DNA from: JACCZX01 sp963786295
GTDB taxonomy: Bacteria; Pseudomonadota; Gammaproteobacteria; Burkholderiales; Burkholderiaceae_F
Assembly: GCA_963786295.1 (NCBI GenBank)
Contig: CAWAYV010000028.1
Span: 62,001 to 126,000, forward strand
Reading direction: 5' to 3'
Length of the DNA stretch: 64,000 nt
How positions within the stretch are numbered: position 1 is the stretch's first letter; every line of letters starts with the position of its first letter. Position numbers and translations under genes: made by a program. The notes under the pieces are model-generated. The model did no database searches. It saw only the letters and a program-made list of their open reading frames with translations, and was not told where the DNA came from. Shown here one piece after another: positions 56,572 through 64,000 of this stretch.

Positions 56572-56877
56572 TCAGTCGATCGTGGTCGTCCCGGCGACCA
56601 CATCGAAGATGCTGACGTCGAAGTCGTCAATCGACTCAGTCATTCCGCCAATTTGATGACTCAAGCGCGACTCGAATCGAATGCGGTCAGATTGAGTCAA
56701 CAGGACTTGCGCGTAGGCGCGAGAGACGCAGCGCTCCCATGTGTCCTGAAACTTGGGCGTATTGATCAGCCTGCTGATCGTCTCTTGGTTCTTGTACCCG
56801 CACGCCCGCGGTATCTCGCCGATCGTTGCGTTGGGGTGCGCGAGGACGTATGCCAAGACGCGTTGCGGACGTACCAT
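56572..56877 (-). CDS. Small helix-turn-helix protein
   Basis: 101 residues. An N-terminal winged-helix-like segment (RVLAYVLAHPNATIGEIPRACGYKNQETISRLINT) followed by a helical stretch and an acidic C terminus (GGMTESIDDFDVSIFDVV). It resembles small DNA-binding proteins, including some phage terminase small subunits, but I cannot place it. It reads directly into the amidotransferase gene and may regulate it. Confidence 0.55.
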   Translation of the reverse strand: MVRPQRVLAYVLAHPNATIGEIPRACGYKNQETISRLINTPKFQDTWERCVSRAYAQVLLTQSDRIRFESRLSHQIGGMTESIDDFDVSIFDVVAGTTTID

Positions 56878-56930
56878 GCTTGCGATGGTAGCGCGGCCGC
56901 CAGCACCTGCACCTAGCCGTGAAGTGCGTT

Positions 56931-56951
56931 GGGGACCCCGTAGTGGGTGGC
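56931..56951. repeat. Short repeat, copy 2
   Basis: 20 of 21 bases match 55707-55727 in the same orientation. On the - strand this copy encodes ATHYGVPNALHG before a stop; the other copy encodes the similar ATHYGVPIAVHG in a frame not used by the amidotransferase. Confidence 0.6.
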
Positions 56952-57024
56952 GACGACGTCGCTCACCGCGGGGTAGTAGTCGAATTCGCATTCTTGGCGT
57001 CCTCCTTCGAGCTCGAACGGTTCT

Positions 57025-57180
57025 CTACCAGGCGTATCCCATCTTGAAAGGCAGCGCGTTGTTGCCGTACTTTCCTGCCGCGAACTCCAGGTTGGCCACG
57101 ATGCCCTGAGCCGGCTTGAGGATGTACTGCATGCCGGCGCCCACGCTGGGGCTGGCATCGTTTGGGAGGCGCCTCGGCAA
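57025..57180 (-). pseudogene. C-terminal fragment of an outer-membrane beta-barrel protein
   Basis: About 50 residues ending in a stop: SVGAGMQYILKPAQGIVANL, then EFAAGKYGN and a last strand FKMGYAW. Alternating hydrophobic residues and a terminal aromatic are typical of barrel C termini (surface-antigen/BamA-like relatives). There is no upstream part of such a gene in this frame. The stretches 56878-57024 and 57181-57388 around it hold nothing else that I recognise. Confidence 0.55.
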
Positions 57181-57388
57181 ACTTCAATGTGACTACCACC
57201 AACTGCAGCAGCGGCGCGGGTTCAGGACCTGTTAAGACCTGACGGCGACGTCGGACTTGCCGGGGCGCGGCTGGAGGAAGCGCGGTGAGCCGCTATCTCG
57301 CCGAAGACCATCTGCATGTCGATGAGCGTGCGGAGAACTTGGATCTGCGGGCAGCAGCTTAGTAACGACCGGCTTCGACCCCGCCAAA

Positions 57389-58930
57389 TCAGAAATCCGC
57401 TGCGTTCACCTGTGCGTCGTTCTCGCGTAGGCGCCTTTTCGCTTCGGCACGATGATGCTGCCACAACGCCAGCACGACTGATCCGACCGCGGCTGCGAGC
57501 AGCGCTCCTGAAATCGGGCGCGTCACGAAAAGCCACGGATCCGGATCGCTCATGATCGAACGTATCAGGTTGATCTCGATCTGGTCGCCGAGGATCACGC
57601 CGAGAATGAAAGGGGCCAGAGGTAGCCCGACCTTGACCATTGCGTAACCGAGCACGCCGAAGGCGAGCAGCACGTAGACGTTCGACATCGTGTTGTTCAG
57701 CGCGAAGGCGCCGACCACGCACAGGACGAGCACAATCGGATAGAGCAATGACTTCGGCACCGTGACCACCTTCAGCGCCCAGCGCGCGGCAATCCCGGTG
57801 ATCACCACCATGATCGGGTGCGCGAGCAGGTACGCCGCGAAGATGCCGTACGCGATCGTGGGTTGCTGCGAGATGAAGAGCGGACCCGACTGGATTCCGT
57901 GGATCGTCAGCGCTCCCAGCATCACGGCAGTCACCGCGTCGCCGGGAATCCCGAACGCCATGATCGTGACGAGTGAGCCGCCGACGTTGGCGTTGTTCGA
58001 GGCTTCGGAGGCGATGATGCCTTCGGGAACGCCGCTGCCGAATGCCTCGGGCCGCTTCGAGAATTTCTTCGCCTGGTCGTAGGCCATCATGTTTGCCGCG
58101 CTTCCGCCGATCGCCGGCAGCACGCCGATCCAGACGCCGATCAACGAGGTCCATAGCAGCAGGAACGGACGCGACAGGATTTCCCAAGTCACTTTCACAT
58201 GCGACACGGCGAGTACGGCAGCGGCACTGACCGCTTCGGCGATGCGCTCGGTGCCTCCCATCTTCTCGGCGTCGGTCATGATCTGCGCGAAGGCGAACAC
58301 GCCGATCAGCACCGGCAGGAACTCGACGCCCCCCGCGAGAAATGGAATGCCGAAAGTGAGTCGCGGCACACCCATCATCGGGTCGTTGCCGAGCACAGTT
58401 ACAACGAGACCCAACATGCCCGCGATCAGACCTTTTAGAAGCGATGCCTCGACCAGGCCCGCAACCATCGACAGTGCCAGCACGAACAGCGAGAAGTACT
58501 CCCAAGGCCCGAACTTGAGCGCGAACGCAGCGAGCGGACCGGTGGCCGCGATCAGAAAGATCCCTCCGAGCAATCCACCGTAGAACGACGCCCAGATGCC
58601 AAGCCAGATCGCGCGCCCGGGCTCGCCCTTTTTGGCCATTGGGAAGCCGTCGAACATGGTCGCCAGTGAAGACGGTGTGCCCGGAATGCCGAGCAGCGTC
58701 GCGGTGATCAAGCCACCCGCCGAGCCGCCGACATATATGCCGACCATCGCGGACAGCCCCTGCAGCGGGTCGAGTCCGAATGTGAATGGAAGCGCGACGA
58801 TGATCGTCATCGTGATCGTCACGCCGGGCAGCGCGCCGCCGATCACGCCGACGAGCGTGCCGATCGTCAGCGGAATCAGGTATTTCAGCTGAACGATGTT
58901 GGCGATGCCCGCGCCGAGGAGTTCGTACAT
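57389..58930 (-). CDS. tctA: Tripartite tricarboxylate transporter large permease TctA
   Basis: 513 residues, intact. TLVGVIGGALPGVTITMTIIVALPFTFGLDP, VGGSAGGLITATLLGIPGTPSSLATMFDGFPMAKKGEPGRAI, second-half GVLPAIGGSAANMMAYDQAK and MAFGIPGDAVTAVMLGAL. About twelve membrane segments. It follows tctB and a Bug receptor gene, forming receptor-tctB-tctA. Its last 130 codons are repeated at 55282. The ATG beginning MYELLGAG is preferred over a longer frame that lies in tctB. Confidence 0.94.
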   Translation of the reverse strand: MYELLGAGIANIVQLKYLIPLTIGTLVGVIGGALPGVTITMTIIVALPFTFGLDPLQGLSAMVGIYVGGSAGGLITATLLGIPGTPSSLATMFDGFPMAKKGEPGRAIWLGIWASFYGGLLGGIFLIAATGPLAAFALKFGPWEYFSLFVLALSMVAGLVEASLLKGLIAGMLGLVVTVLGNDPMMGVPRLTFGIPFLAGGVEFLPVLIGVFAFAQIMTDAEKMGGTERIAEAVSAAAVLAVSHVKVTWEILSRPFLLLWTSLIGVWIGVLPAIGGSAANMMAYDQAKKFSKRPEAFGSGVPEGIIASEASNNANVGGSLVTIMAFGIPGDAVTAVMLGALTIHGIQSGPLFISQQPTIAYGIFAAYLLAHPIMVVITGIAARWALKVVTVPKSLLYPIVLVLCVVGAFALNNTMSNVYVLLAFGVLGYAMVKVGLPLAPFILGVILGDQIEINLIRSIMSDPDPWLFVTRPISGALLAAAVGSVVLALWQHHRAEAKRRLRENDAQVNAADF

Positions 58931-58931
58931 C

Positions 58932-59418
58932 CTAGAACCCAGTCCAACGCCCGCGCGGCAGCAGGACTTGCAAGTAGCTCTCGAAAGCGAGGTAGATAAC
59001 AACGGTGGCTACAAGCGCAACGGCTGAACACCACTATCCAGCGCCTGCGAGCGCCGCGCGGCGGCTCAAACGCGAGCGGCAGCGCCACCAGGAACGCAAA
59101 GGTCGCAACGCGGAATCCGAGATACGGCAGCGCGATGACGTAGATCGCGAAGATCGCGAAGGCGATCGACGACCAGCGTGTAATTCGCCCGGGCTGTAGG
59201 ACACGGCCGGCGTTGTTGCCACGCGAGCACGCCGATGCGCAATCACATCGGACACGTACGAGCAGCAGCGCGAGGAACGCGGTCACGCCGAGAACGAGCC
59301 GCGGATAGAACTCCGGCCCTACCGGGACCAGCGGATGGCGTTTTAGCCCGAGCGTGGCCCAGAAAAGAAACAGGCTCGTCGCGAGGACGACGAGCCCGGT
59401 GACTGCGTCGCGGCCCAC
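58932..59418 (-). CDS. tctB: Tripartite tricarboxylate transporter small permease TctB (frameshifted)
   Basis: About 161 residues after ignoring one extra base near 59023. Hydrophobic segments (AVTGLVVLATSLFLFWATL, YPRLVLGVTAFLALLLV, SIAFAIFAIYVIALPYLGFRVATFAFLVALPLAF), the PVGPEFYPRLVLG hallmark, and in the corrected frame VALVATVVIYLAFESYLQVLL. The RVRCDCASACSRGNN stretch in the middle looks unlike the family and could hide a further pair of indels. Confidence 0.82.
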
Positions 59419-59433
59419 CTCGCGAGCGCGCGT

Positions 59434-60378
59434 TTATTGCTTCAGCATGCCAAGATCTTTCGCGAGATCCCGGTTGAGCACGTCGTTCTTCTTCAGAAAT
59501 TCGGCGTAGTCCTTTGCACTGAGATAGTTCACCACCGTGCCCTGGTCCTTCATCGATGCGGCAAACGCCGGTTCCTTCGCCGCCGCTGCGCACGCCGCTT
59601 CGAGCTTCGCCATCACGTCGGGCGGCGTTCCTTTGATCGCGAGCAGCCCGCGGTTCACCGCGTAGATCACATCGATCCCGATCTCCTTCAGTGTCGGCAC
59701 GTTCGGCGCTTCGGGCGTGCGCTTGTCGGCCGCGATCGCGAGGAACTTCATCTGCCCCGCGTCGACCTTGCCCTTCTGCGTGAGGTTCGATTCAGCGAGC
59801 TCGATGTGGCTGCCCAATAACGCATTCATGCGCGGTGCCGTTCCCTCGTACGAGACGTACTTGAATTTGACGCCGGCGGCTTTCTCCACCATTGCGGGAA
59901 AGAAGTGGCTGGTCGAGCCGAGTGTGGCGCCAACTGTGATCTGGCCCGGACGCGCCTTGGCATCGGCGATCATGGCCTTCATGTCCGCCCACGGTGTCTT
60001 CGGACTCGCGGTGATGATCGAAGGCGTGGAGGCGACCAGGCAGATCGGTTGGAAATCGGTCGAGTTCACGTCTGCCACACCGGTGTGGAAGGTCGAGTGG
60101 ATCGAGTCGTGCACGGCGAATATCGTGTAACCGTCACCGGGCGAGTCTTTGGCTTCCTTCGCACCCTTGGTACCTGACGCTCCGCCCACGTTGGCAATGA
60201 CGAGCGTGCCTCCGAGATGTTTCTGAAAATGCGGTTGAAAGGCGCGGTAGATGCTGTCCGTATCACCGCCGGCTGCCCAGGGAACGATCAGCTTCACGGG
60301 CCGGTCGGGGTAGGCGGCGAGCGCCCAAGAAGCGGCGAGAAGAGCGGTAGCTGCCAGAGCTGCGCGGAAACGATTCAT
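59434..60378 (-). CDS. tctC: Bug/TctC-family solute receptor
   Basis: 314 residues, intact. Signal peptide (AALAATALLAASWALA), YPDRPVKLIVPWAAGGDTDSIYRAFQPHFQKHLGG, ANVGGASGTKGAKEAKDSPGDGYTIFAVHDSIHSTFH. The GDTD and GASG loops resemble Bug receptors for aromatic or dicarboxylic acids, though the ligand is not assignable. First gene of a receptor-tctB-tctA set, divergent from the aspartate-dehydrogenase-like gene. Confidence 0.9.
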   Translation of the reverse strand: MNRFRAALAATALLAASWALAAYPDRPVKLIVPWAAGGDTDSIYRAFQPHFQKHLGGTLVIANVGGASGTKGAKEAKDSPGDGYTIFAVHDSIHSTFHTGVADVNSTDFQPICLVASTPSIITASPKTPWADMKAMIADAKARPGQITVGATLGSTSHFFPAMVEKAAGVKFKYVSYEGTAPRMNALLGSHIELAESNLTQKGKVDAGQMKFLAIAADKRTPEAPNVPTLKEIGIDVIYAVNRGLLAIKGTPPDVMAKLEAACAAAAKEPAFAASMKDQGTVVNYLSAKDYAEFLKKNDVLNRDLAKDLGMLKQ

Positions 60379-60491
60379 CGATTCACTCCTGCAACGTGCC
60401 GTCGAGATCAGGCCATCTTAGACTTGGCGTCGCCGCTCACAATTGGGACATCGGCGAGCATCGACGCGGCCATCCTCGACTCTACATACTC

Positions 60492-61308
60492 ATGCGCGTT
60501 GGACTGATCGGCGGCGGCGTTATCGCGCGACTCTTTCTCGAGCAAACCCGCCGCGATGCGATAGGCGACGCCGAAGTGGTTGCAGTGATGGGGCGAAGCG
60601 ACCGATCGCGAGGAAAGGCGCTGGCGCAGGAGTTCGAGGTCGCGTTCGTGACTGAGCGCGACGAGCTGATCGCGTCACGTCCGGAAGTCGTGATCGAGGC
60701 TGCATCGCATGCTGCCGTGCGCGAGCATGTCGAAGAGCTGCTTTCGAACGGTATCGCGGTGATCGTTCTTTCGGCGGGTGCGCTCGTCGACGATCATCTG
60801 CGCGAGCGACTGGAGCGCGCATCGGCGCAGCATCGCGCACTGCTCTACGTACCCTCAGGCGGCATCGGTGGATTGGACGCGCTGAAGGCGGCTTGCGCGG
60901 CCGGCGTGGACGAGGTGACCATTGCAGTGACCAAGCCGCCTGCCGGGTGGAAAGGCATTCCGTACGTCGAGAGTCTGGGTATCGATCTGGACCGGCTCGA
61001 TGGAGCCGGTGACATTGTTCGACGGCACCGCGCGCGAGGGCGTGCCACACTTTCCCGCCAACGTGAATATCGCCGCGGCTCTCTCGCTGGCGGGAATTGG
61101 CTTCGACCGCACGCGCCTTACCGTAGTGGCCGACCCCGCGCTCAAATTCAACACGCATTTCATCCGCATTCGCGGGCCGACCGGCACGATCGATCTGCGC
61201 TTTGAGAACCTGCCGTCGCCCGACAATCCGCGGACTGCCATGCTGGCGGGCTTCAGCGCGCTCGCCGCGTTTAAGCAATTCAGCTCGACGGTCCGTTACG
61301 GAACTTAG
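60492..61308 (+). CDS. L-aspartate dehydrogenase-like (NadX family; frameshifted)
   Basis: About 271 residues after ignoring one extra base near 61000. NAD(P)-binding VGLIGGGVIARLFLEQ, ASHAAVREHVEELLSNGIAVIVLSAGALVDD, YVPSGGIGGLDALKAAC, then in the shifted frame EPVTLFDGTAREGVPHFPANVNIAAALSLAGIG and the candidate catalytic His in LKFNTHFIRIRG. The family deaminates L-aspartate to oxaloacetate/iminoaspartate, though members near Bug and FAH genes may act on other amino acids. The next receptor gene starts 61 bases on. Confidence 0.85.
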
Positions 61309-61369
61309 GCGAGGCCTAGAATTTGCCAGCAGGATCGAAAAGTCCGCGATTCAATCCCGAGGAGGAACA

Positions 61370-62356
61370 ATGAGCAGCATCGCAAAAGTCATTGCCGCAA
61401 TCGCCGCGTGTGCCGGAATTCTCGTATTGCCGACCGCCGCATTGGCGCAGTCCGATTATCCGAATAAGCCCGTCAAGCTCATTGTTGGCTTTGCGCCGGG
61501 CGGCTCGACCGACATCGTCGCCCGTATCGTTGCGCAGCGGCTGGGCGAGCGGCTCGGCCAAACCATCGTCGTCGAGAACAGGGCGGGCGCGGGGGGCACG
61601 ATCGGTGCCGATGCAGCAGCGAAGGCACCGCCCGACGGGTACACGCTGACGCTCGGCACAACTAGCACCCATGCGATTGCCGCGGGAGTCTATTCGAAGC
61701 TTCCGTACAACCCGGTCACGGATTTCACGCCGATCTCACTGGTGGCGATCACACCTTATCTGTTGGTCGTGAATCCGGAGGTGCAGGCGCGCAACTTGAA
61801 GGAGTTCCTCGCGCTCGCGAAAAGCCAGCCCGGCAAACTGAATTACGCCTCCGCCGGCAACGGCACGGCGACGCACCTCGCGATGGAGATGTTGAAGGAC
61901 GCTGCCAAGGTTGATCTGGTGCACATTCCCTACAAGGGCAATGCACCGGCTGACACGGCGATTCTCGCGGGCGAAGTGCAGGCAGTGTTCGGCTCGATGC
62001 CCGCGCTGCTGCAGAACACCAAGGCGAACAAGGTACGCCCACTGGCGGTCGGGACGGCAACGCGCTCGCCGGCACTGCCCGACGTGCCAACGGTCGCCGA
62101 ACAGGGCTATCCCGGCTTCGAGGCCGCGCTGTGGCTCGGGATCATGGGCCCAGCCAACATGCCGAAGCCCGTAGTCGATCGCCTGCACAAAGAGATTGTT
62201 GCGATTGTTGCGACACCCGAATTCAAGGCGTCGATGGACGCCAACGGCGCCGAGCCGATCGCGAGCAAATCGCCGGAAGAATTCCGCGAGATGCTCCGCG
62301 GCCAAGTGGACAAGTACGGCAAGATCACAAAGGCGATCGGCATTAAGCTCGACTAG
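61370..62356 (+). CDS. Bug/TctC-family solute receptor
   Basis: 328 residues, intact. Signal peptide (IAAIAACAGILVLPTAALAQ), YPNKPVKLIVGFAPGGSTDIVARIVAQRLGE, VENRAGAGGTIGADAAAKAPPDGYTLTLGTTSTHAIA, the loop NYASAGNGTATHLAMEML and end KAIGIKLD. GAGGAGGA precedes the ATG. It lies between the dehydrogenase-like and FAH-hydrolase genes and probably binds the substrate of that small pathway. No adjacent tctAB on this strand. Confidence 0.92.
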   Translation: MSSIAKVIAAIAACAGILVLPTAALAQSDYPNKPVKLIVGFAPGGSTDIVARIVAQRLGERLGQTIVVENRAGAGGTIGADAAAKAPPDGYTLTLGTTSTHAIAAGVYSKLPYNPVTDFTPISLVAITPYLLVVNPEVQARNLKEFLALAKSQPGKLNYASAGNGTATHLAMEMLKDAAKVDLVHIPYKGNAPADTAILAGEVQAVFGSMPALLQNTKANKVRPLAVGTATRSPALPDVPTVAEQGYPGFEAALWLGIMGPANMPKPVVDRLHKEIVAIVATPEFKASMDANGAEPIASKSPEEFREMLRGQVDKYGKITKAIGIKLD

Positions 62357-62378
62357 CGAATTCAACAGAGAAGGAACC

Positions 62379-63092
62379 ATGGGAAAAGACGATCTGCGCC
62401 AAGCCAAGTACGTCATTGATATCGGCCCGCTGCCTTCGCTGCCCGTCGCGGGCAGCGATCTGCGCTTTCCGGTGGGCCGCATTTTCTGCGTCGGCCGCAA
62501 CTATGCTGAACACGCGCGCGAGATGGGCCACGACCCTGATCGCGAGCCGCCATTTTTCTTCATGAAGGCGCCGAACTCGATCGTGCAGAGCGGCTCGACC
62601 GTCGATTACCCCGTGGCCACCAAGGATGTCCATCACGAGATCGAAATGGTGGTCGCCATCGGCAAGGGCGGAAAGAACATTCCGGTCGAGAAGGCACTCG
62701 ACCATGTGTGGGGTTACGCAGTCGGCTTGGACATGACGCGGCGAGACATCCAAGGCGAAGCAAAGAAAATGGGTCGGCCTTGGGAAATGGGTAAAAGCTT
62801 TGACCAATCGGCACCGTGCTCGGCGCTGCGCCCTGCAACCGAAATCGGCCACCCTGCGAAAGGCGCGATCCGGGTCAAGGTGAACGGCGAGGTTAAGCAG
62901 CAGGGCGATCTATCGCAGCAGATCTGGAGCGTCCCCGAACAGATCGCCTACCTGTCGGGCCTCGTCACGCTGCAACCCGGTGATCTGATCTTCTCCGGCA
63001 CGCCCTCGGGTGTGGGCCCCGTCAACAAGGGCGACAAGCTTGAAGGCCACGTCGACGGCGTCGGCGAGCTGACCATCACGTACGCGCGATAG
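62379..63092 (+). CDS. Fumarylacetoacetate hydrolase (FAH) family protein
   Basis: 237 residues. Core: GRIFCVGRNYAEHAREMG, FFMKAPNSIVQSGSTVDYP, the acidic metal site EIEMVVAIGKGG (Glu-x-Glu), GYAVGLDMTRRDIQGEAKK and the C-terminal LQPGDLIFSGTPSGVGPV. The family cleaves or decarboxylates beta-oxo acids such as fumarylpyruvate or oxaloacetate. AAGGAACC precedes the ATG, 22 bases after the receptor stop. With aspartate-dehydrogenase-like gene upstream, oxaloacetate or a related keto acid is a possible substrate. Confidence 0.9.
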   Translation: MGKDDLRQAKYVIDIGPLPSLPVAGSDLRFPVGRIFCVGRNYAEHAREMGHDPDREPPFFFMKAPNSIVQSGSTVDYPVATKDVHHEIEMVVAIGKGGKNIPVEKALDHVWGYAVGLDMTRRDIQGEAKKMGRPWEMGKSFDQSAPCSALRPATEIGHPAKGAIRVKVNGEVKQQGDLSQQIWSVPEQIAYLSGLVTLQPGDLIFSGTPSGVGPVNKGDKLEGHVDGVGELTITYAR

Positions 63093-63172
63093 AGGTCAGC
63101 GCGACAAGGCGAGAGCATCCAGCGGGATGGGAGCAGCTTGCGCGATACCGAGTCGAAATCGCCCAGCCGAGA

Positions 63173-64000
63173 CTAACCCCGCTGCAGTACGACGCGCGCA
63201 TGCCCCTCGTGCATTGTCGCGACCAGGAGCTTGAGTAGCGCATGCACTGCGCGCGACGCGGGCGCCGGCGTGCCGGTGAGTTCAGAGAGCTCGATCACCG
63301 AGCCGATCAGTGCGTCGACTTCGACCGCGCGCCCGGCTTCTACGTCCTGCAATGTCGAGGTTTTGTGTTTGCCGACTTTTTCGGCGCCCTCGATACGCTT
63401 CTCCAACGGCACGCGAAACGTGACCCCGAGCTTCTCGGCGACTGCCTGCGCCTCGCGCATCATGTCGCCGGCAAGCTTGCGCGTTGCGGGCTCCTGACAA
63501 ATATCGACCAGCGTCGCGTGGGTGAGCGCGCTGATCGGGTTGAAACTCATATTGCCCCACAGCTTGAGCCAGATTTCCGACCGGATGTCATTCAGGATCG
63601 GGGCTTTGAAGCGCGCGCCGATCAGTGCTTCCGATACCTTTGTGACGCGCGCGCTCTCAGTTCCGTCCAGCTCTCCCACCGGGAAGCGGTCGCCTTCAAG
63701 CCGCTTCACGACGCCCGGCGCAACGATCTCGCCCGCGGGGTAGACGACGCACCCGATGATGCGGCGCGCTTCGATGTTCTGTTCGATCACGCCGCTCGGA
63801 TCAGCTGACTTGAGCCGGTAGCCCGCGTGCGGGCCGCTGAAATTCTGGAAGTACCACCACGGCAGACCGTTCTGCAACGTGACGACCATCGTGTCGTCGC
63901 CGAACAGCGCGCGCATCTGCGGCGCTATGCCTGCGATCGTGTAAGCCTTCACGCGCCAGCAGCACGAGGTCCTGCAAGCCGGCATCGGTGCAGGTCGCCA
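63173..64000 (-). CDS. 2-dehydropantoate 2-reductase-like (partial, frameshifted)
   Basis: Carboxy-terminal part of a PanE/ApbA-family reductase, truncated by the right edge. LVLLAVKAYTIAGIAPQMRALFGDDTMVVTLQNGLPWWYF is the nucleotide-domain end (frame changes near 63954), then GCVVYPAGEIVAPGVVKR and the helical domain with the catalytic Lys/Asn region EIWLKLWGNMSFNPISALTHATL and the conserved HKTSTLQDVEAGRAVEVDALIG. The stop is within the window; the N-terminal glycine motif is beyond it. Converges with the FAH gene; substrate could be ketopantoate or another 2-oxo acid. Confidence 0.85.
   Translation of the reverse strand, partial: WRPAPMPACRTSCCWRVKAYTIAGIAPQMRALFGDDTMVVTLQNGLPWWYFQNFSGPHAGYRLKSADPSGVIEQNIEARRIIGCVVYPAGEIVAPGVVKRLEGDRFPVGELDGTESARVTKVSEALIGARFKAPILNDIRSEIWLKLWGNMSFNPISALTHATLVDICQEPATRKLAGDMMREAQAVAEKLGVTFRVPLEKRIEGAEKVGKHKTSTLQDVEAGRAVEVDALIGSVIELSELTGTPAPASRAVHALLKLLVATMHEGHARVVLQRG

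Larger units (their letters stand above)
55284..57781. repeat. 391-base direct repeat of a tctA 3' end flanking a 1.7-kb insert
   Basis: 55284-55674 and 57391-57781 are direct repeats, 2107 bases apart. Between them lie an amidotransferase gene, an HTH gene and a barrel-protein fragment. They may be genuine duplication, insertion by recombination, or an assembly join of two strain variants. Confidence 0.8.

Noticed and set aside
57222..58505. Long open frame on the - strand overlapping tctA
   Set aside because: It is a shifted frame of the intact tctA with Arg-rich, low-complexity content.
1..64000. CRISPR array, integrase or transposase
   Set aside because: No regularly spaced repeats and no recombinase motifs were found; repeats present are inverted or coding duplications.

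Overview
The window looks like chromosomal DNA of a betaproteobacterium, most likely an uncultured member of the Burkholderiales. The reasons are high GC, six Bug/TctC-type solute receptors plus three TctAB permease pairs, a small Trp-rich membrane protein of a type common in that order, two PEP-CTERM proteins, and the gene styles of queG, ilvD, lgt, livKHMGF and dadA. About 29 genes are broken by single-base indels, nearly all +1. Each becomes full length and family-like when one base is ignored, so I treat most as sequence or assembly errors and annotate through them. The exception that looks structural is the mosaic at about 55.3-57.4 kb.

Layout. 0.1-6.3 kb: cupin, YciI-like, queG, tRNA-Thr(CGT), DsrE-like, ferredoxin-type reductase, argC, transglutaminase-like protein, membrane-anchored unknown. 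6.4-6.8 kb: a dense nested inverted-repeat block. 6.8-13.9 kb: branched-chain amino-acid ABC transporter (livF-G-M-H and receptor), dadA, cytochrome c, small Trp-rich protein. 13.9-16.5 kb: ilvD and lgt. 16.5-21.2 kb: a malonate module (malonyl-CoA decarboxylase, Bug receptor, enoyl-CoA hydratase-like, malonyl-CoA synthetase). 21.2-24.8 kb: GrpB-like, Crp-family regulator, TauE exporter, EVE protein, small membrane protein, and the first copy of a tiny unknown protein.

25.0-32.5 kb is an oxalate-degradation cluster: NAD-formate dehydrogenase on the + strand, and on the - strand an NDP-forming acyl-CoA synthetase, formyl-CoA transferase and oxalyl-CoA decarboxylase. A divergent CRP/FNR-family regulator follows. 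Together they would take oxalate to CO2 and NADH. 32.5-38.4 kb: sugar-isomerase-like protein, a Bug-TctB-TctA transporter, a class III CoA-transferase and an enoyl-CoA hydratase-like protein. 38.5-42.6 kb: pcm and a TctC-TctB-TctA operon (- strand). A perfect TTGAC-N4-GTCAA palindrome lies upstream of this tctC. The same core lies between the oxalate regulator and oxc, and occurs at no other place I found. This suggests the tripartite transporter belongs to the oxalate regulon. The second copy of the tiny unknown protein follows at 42.8 kb.

43-50 kb: Ser/Thr kinase with C-terminal helical repeats and its ECF sigma factor, an exported formamidase/acetamidase-like protein, and a metal ABC receptor and permease without an ATPase gene. 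49.9-55.2 kb: two PEP-CTERM proteins, a ClpX-like ATPase without the zinc domain, a hydrolase and another Bug receptor. 55.3-57.4 kb is a mosaic: a copy of a tctA 3' end, a glutamine-amidotransferase gene with an HTH gene, and an outer-membrane-barrel fragment. 57.4-64.0 kb: tctA, tctB, Bug, aspartate dehydrogenase-like, Bug, FAH-family hydrolase and a ketopantoate-reductase-like gene cut by the window edge.
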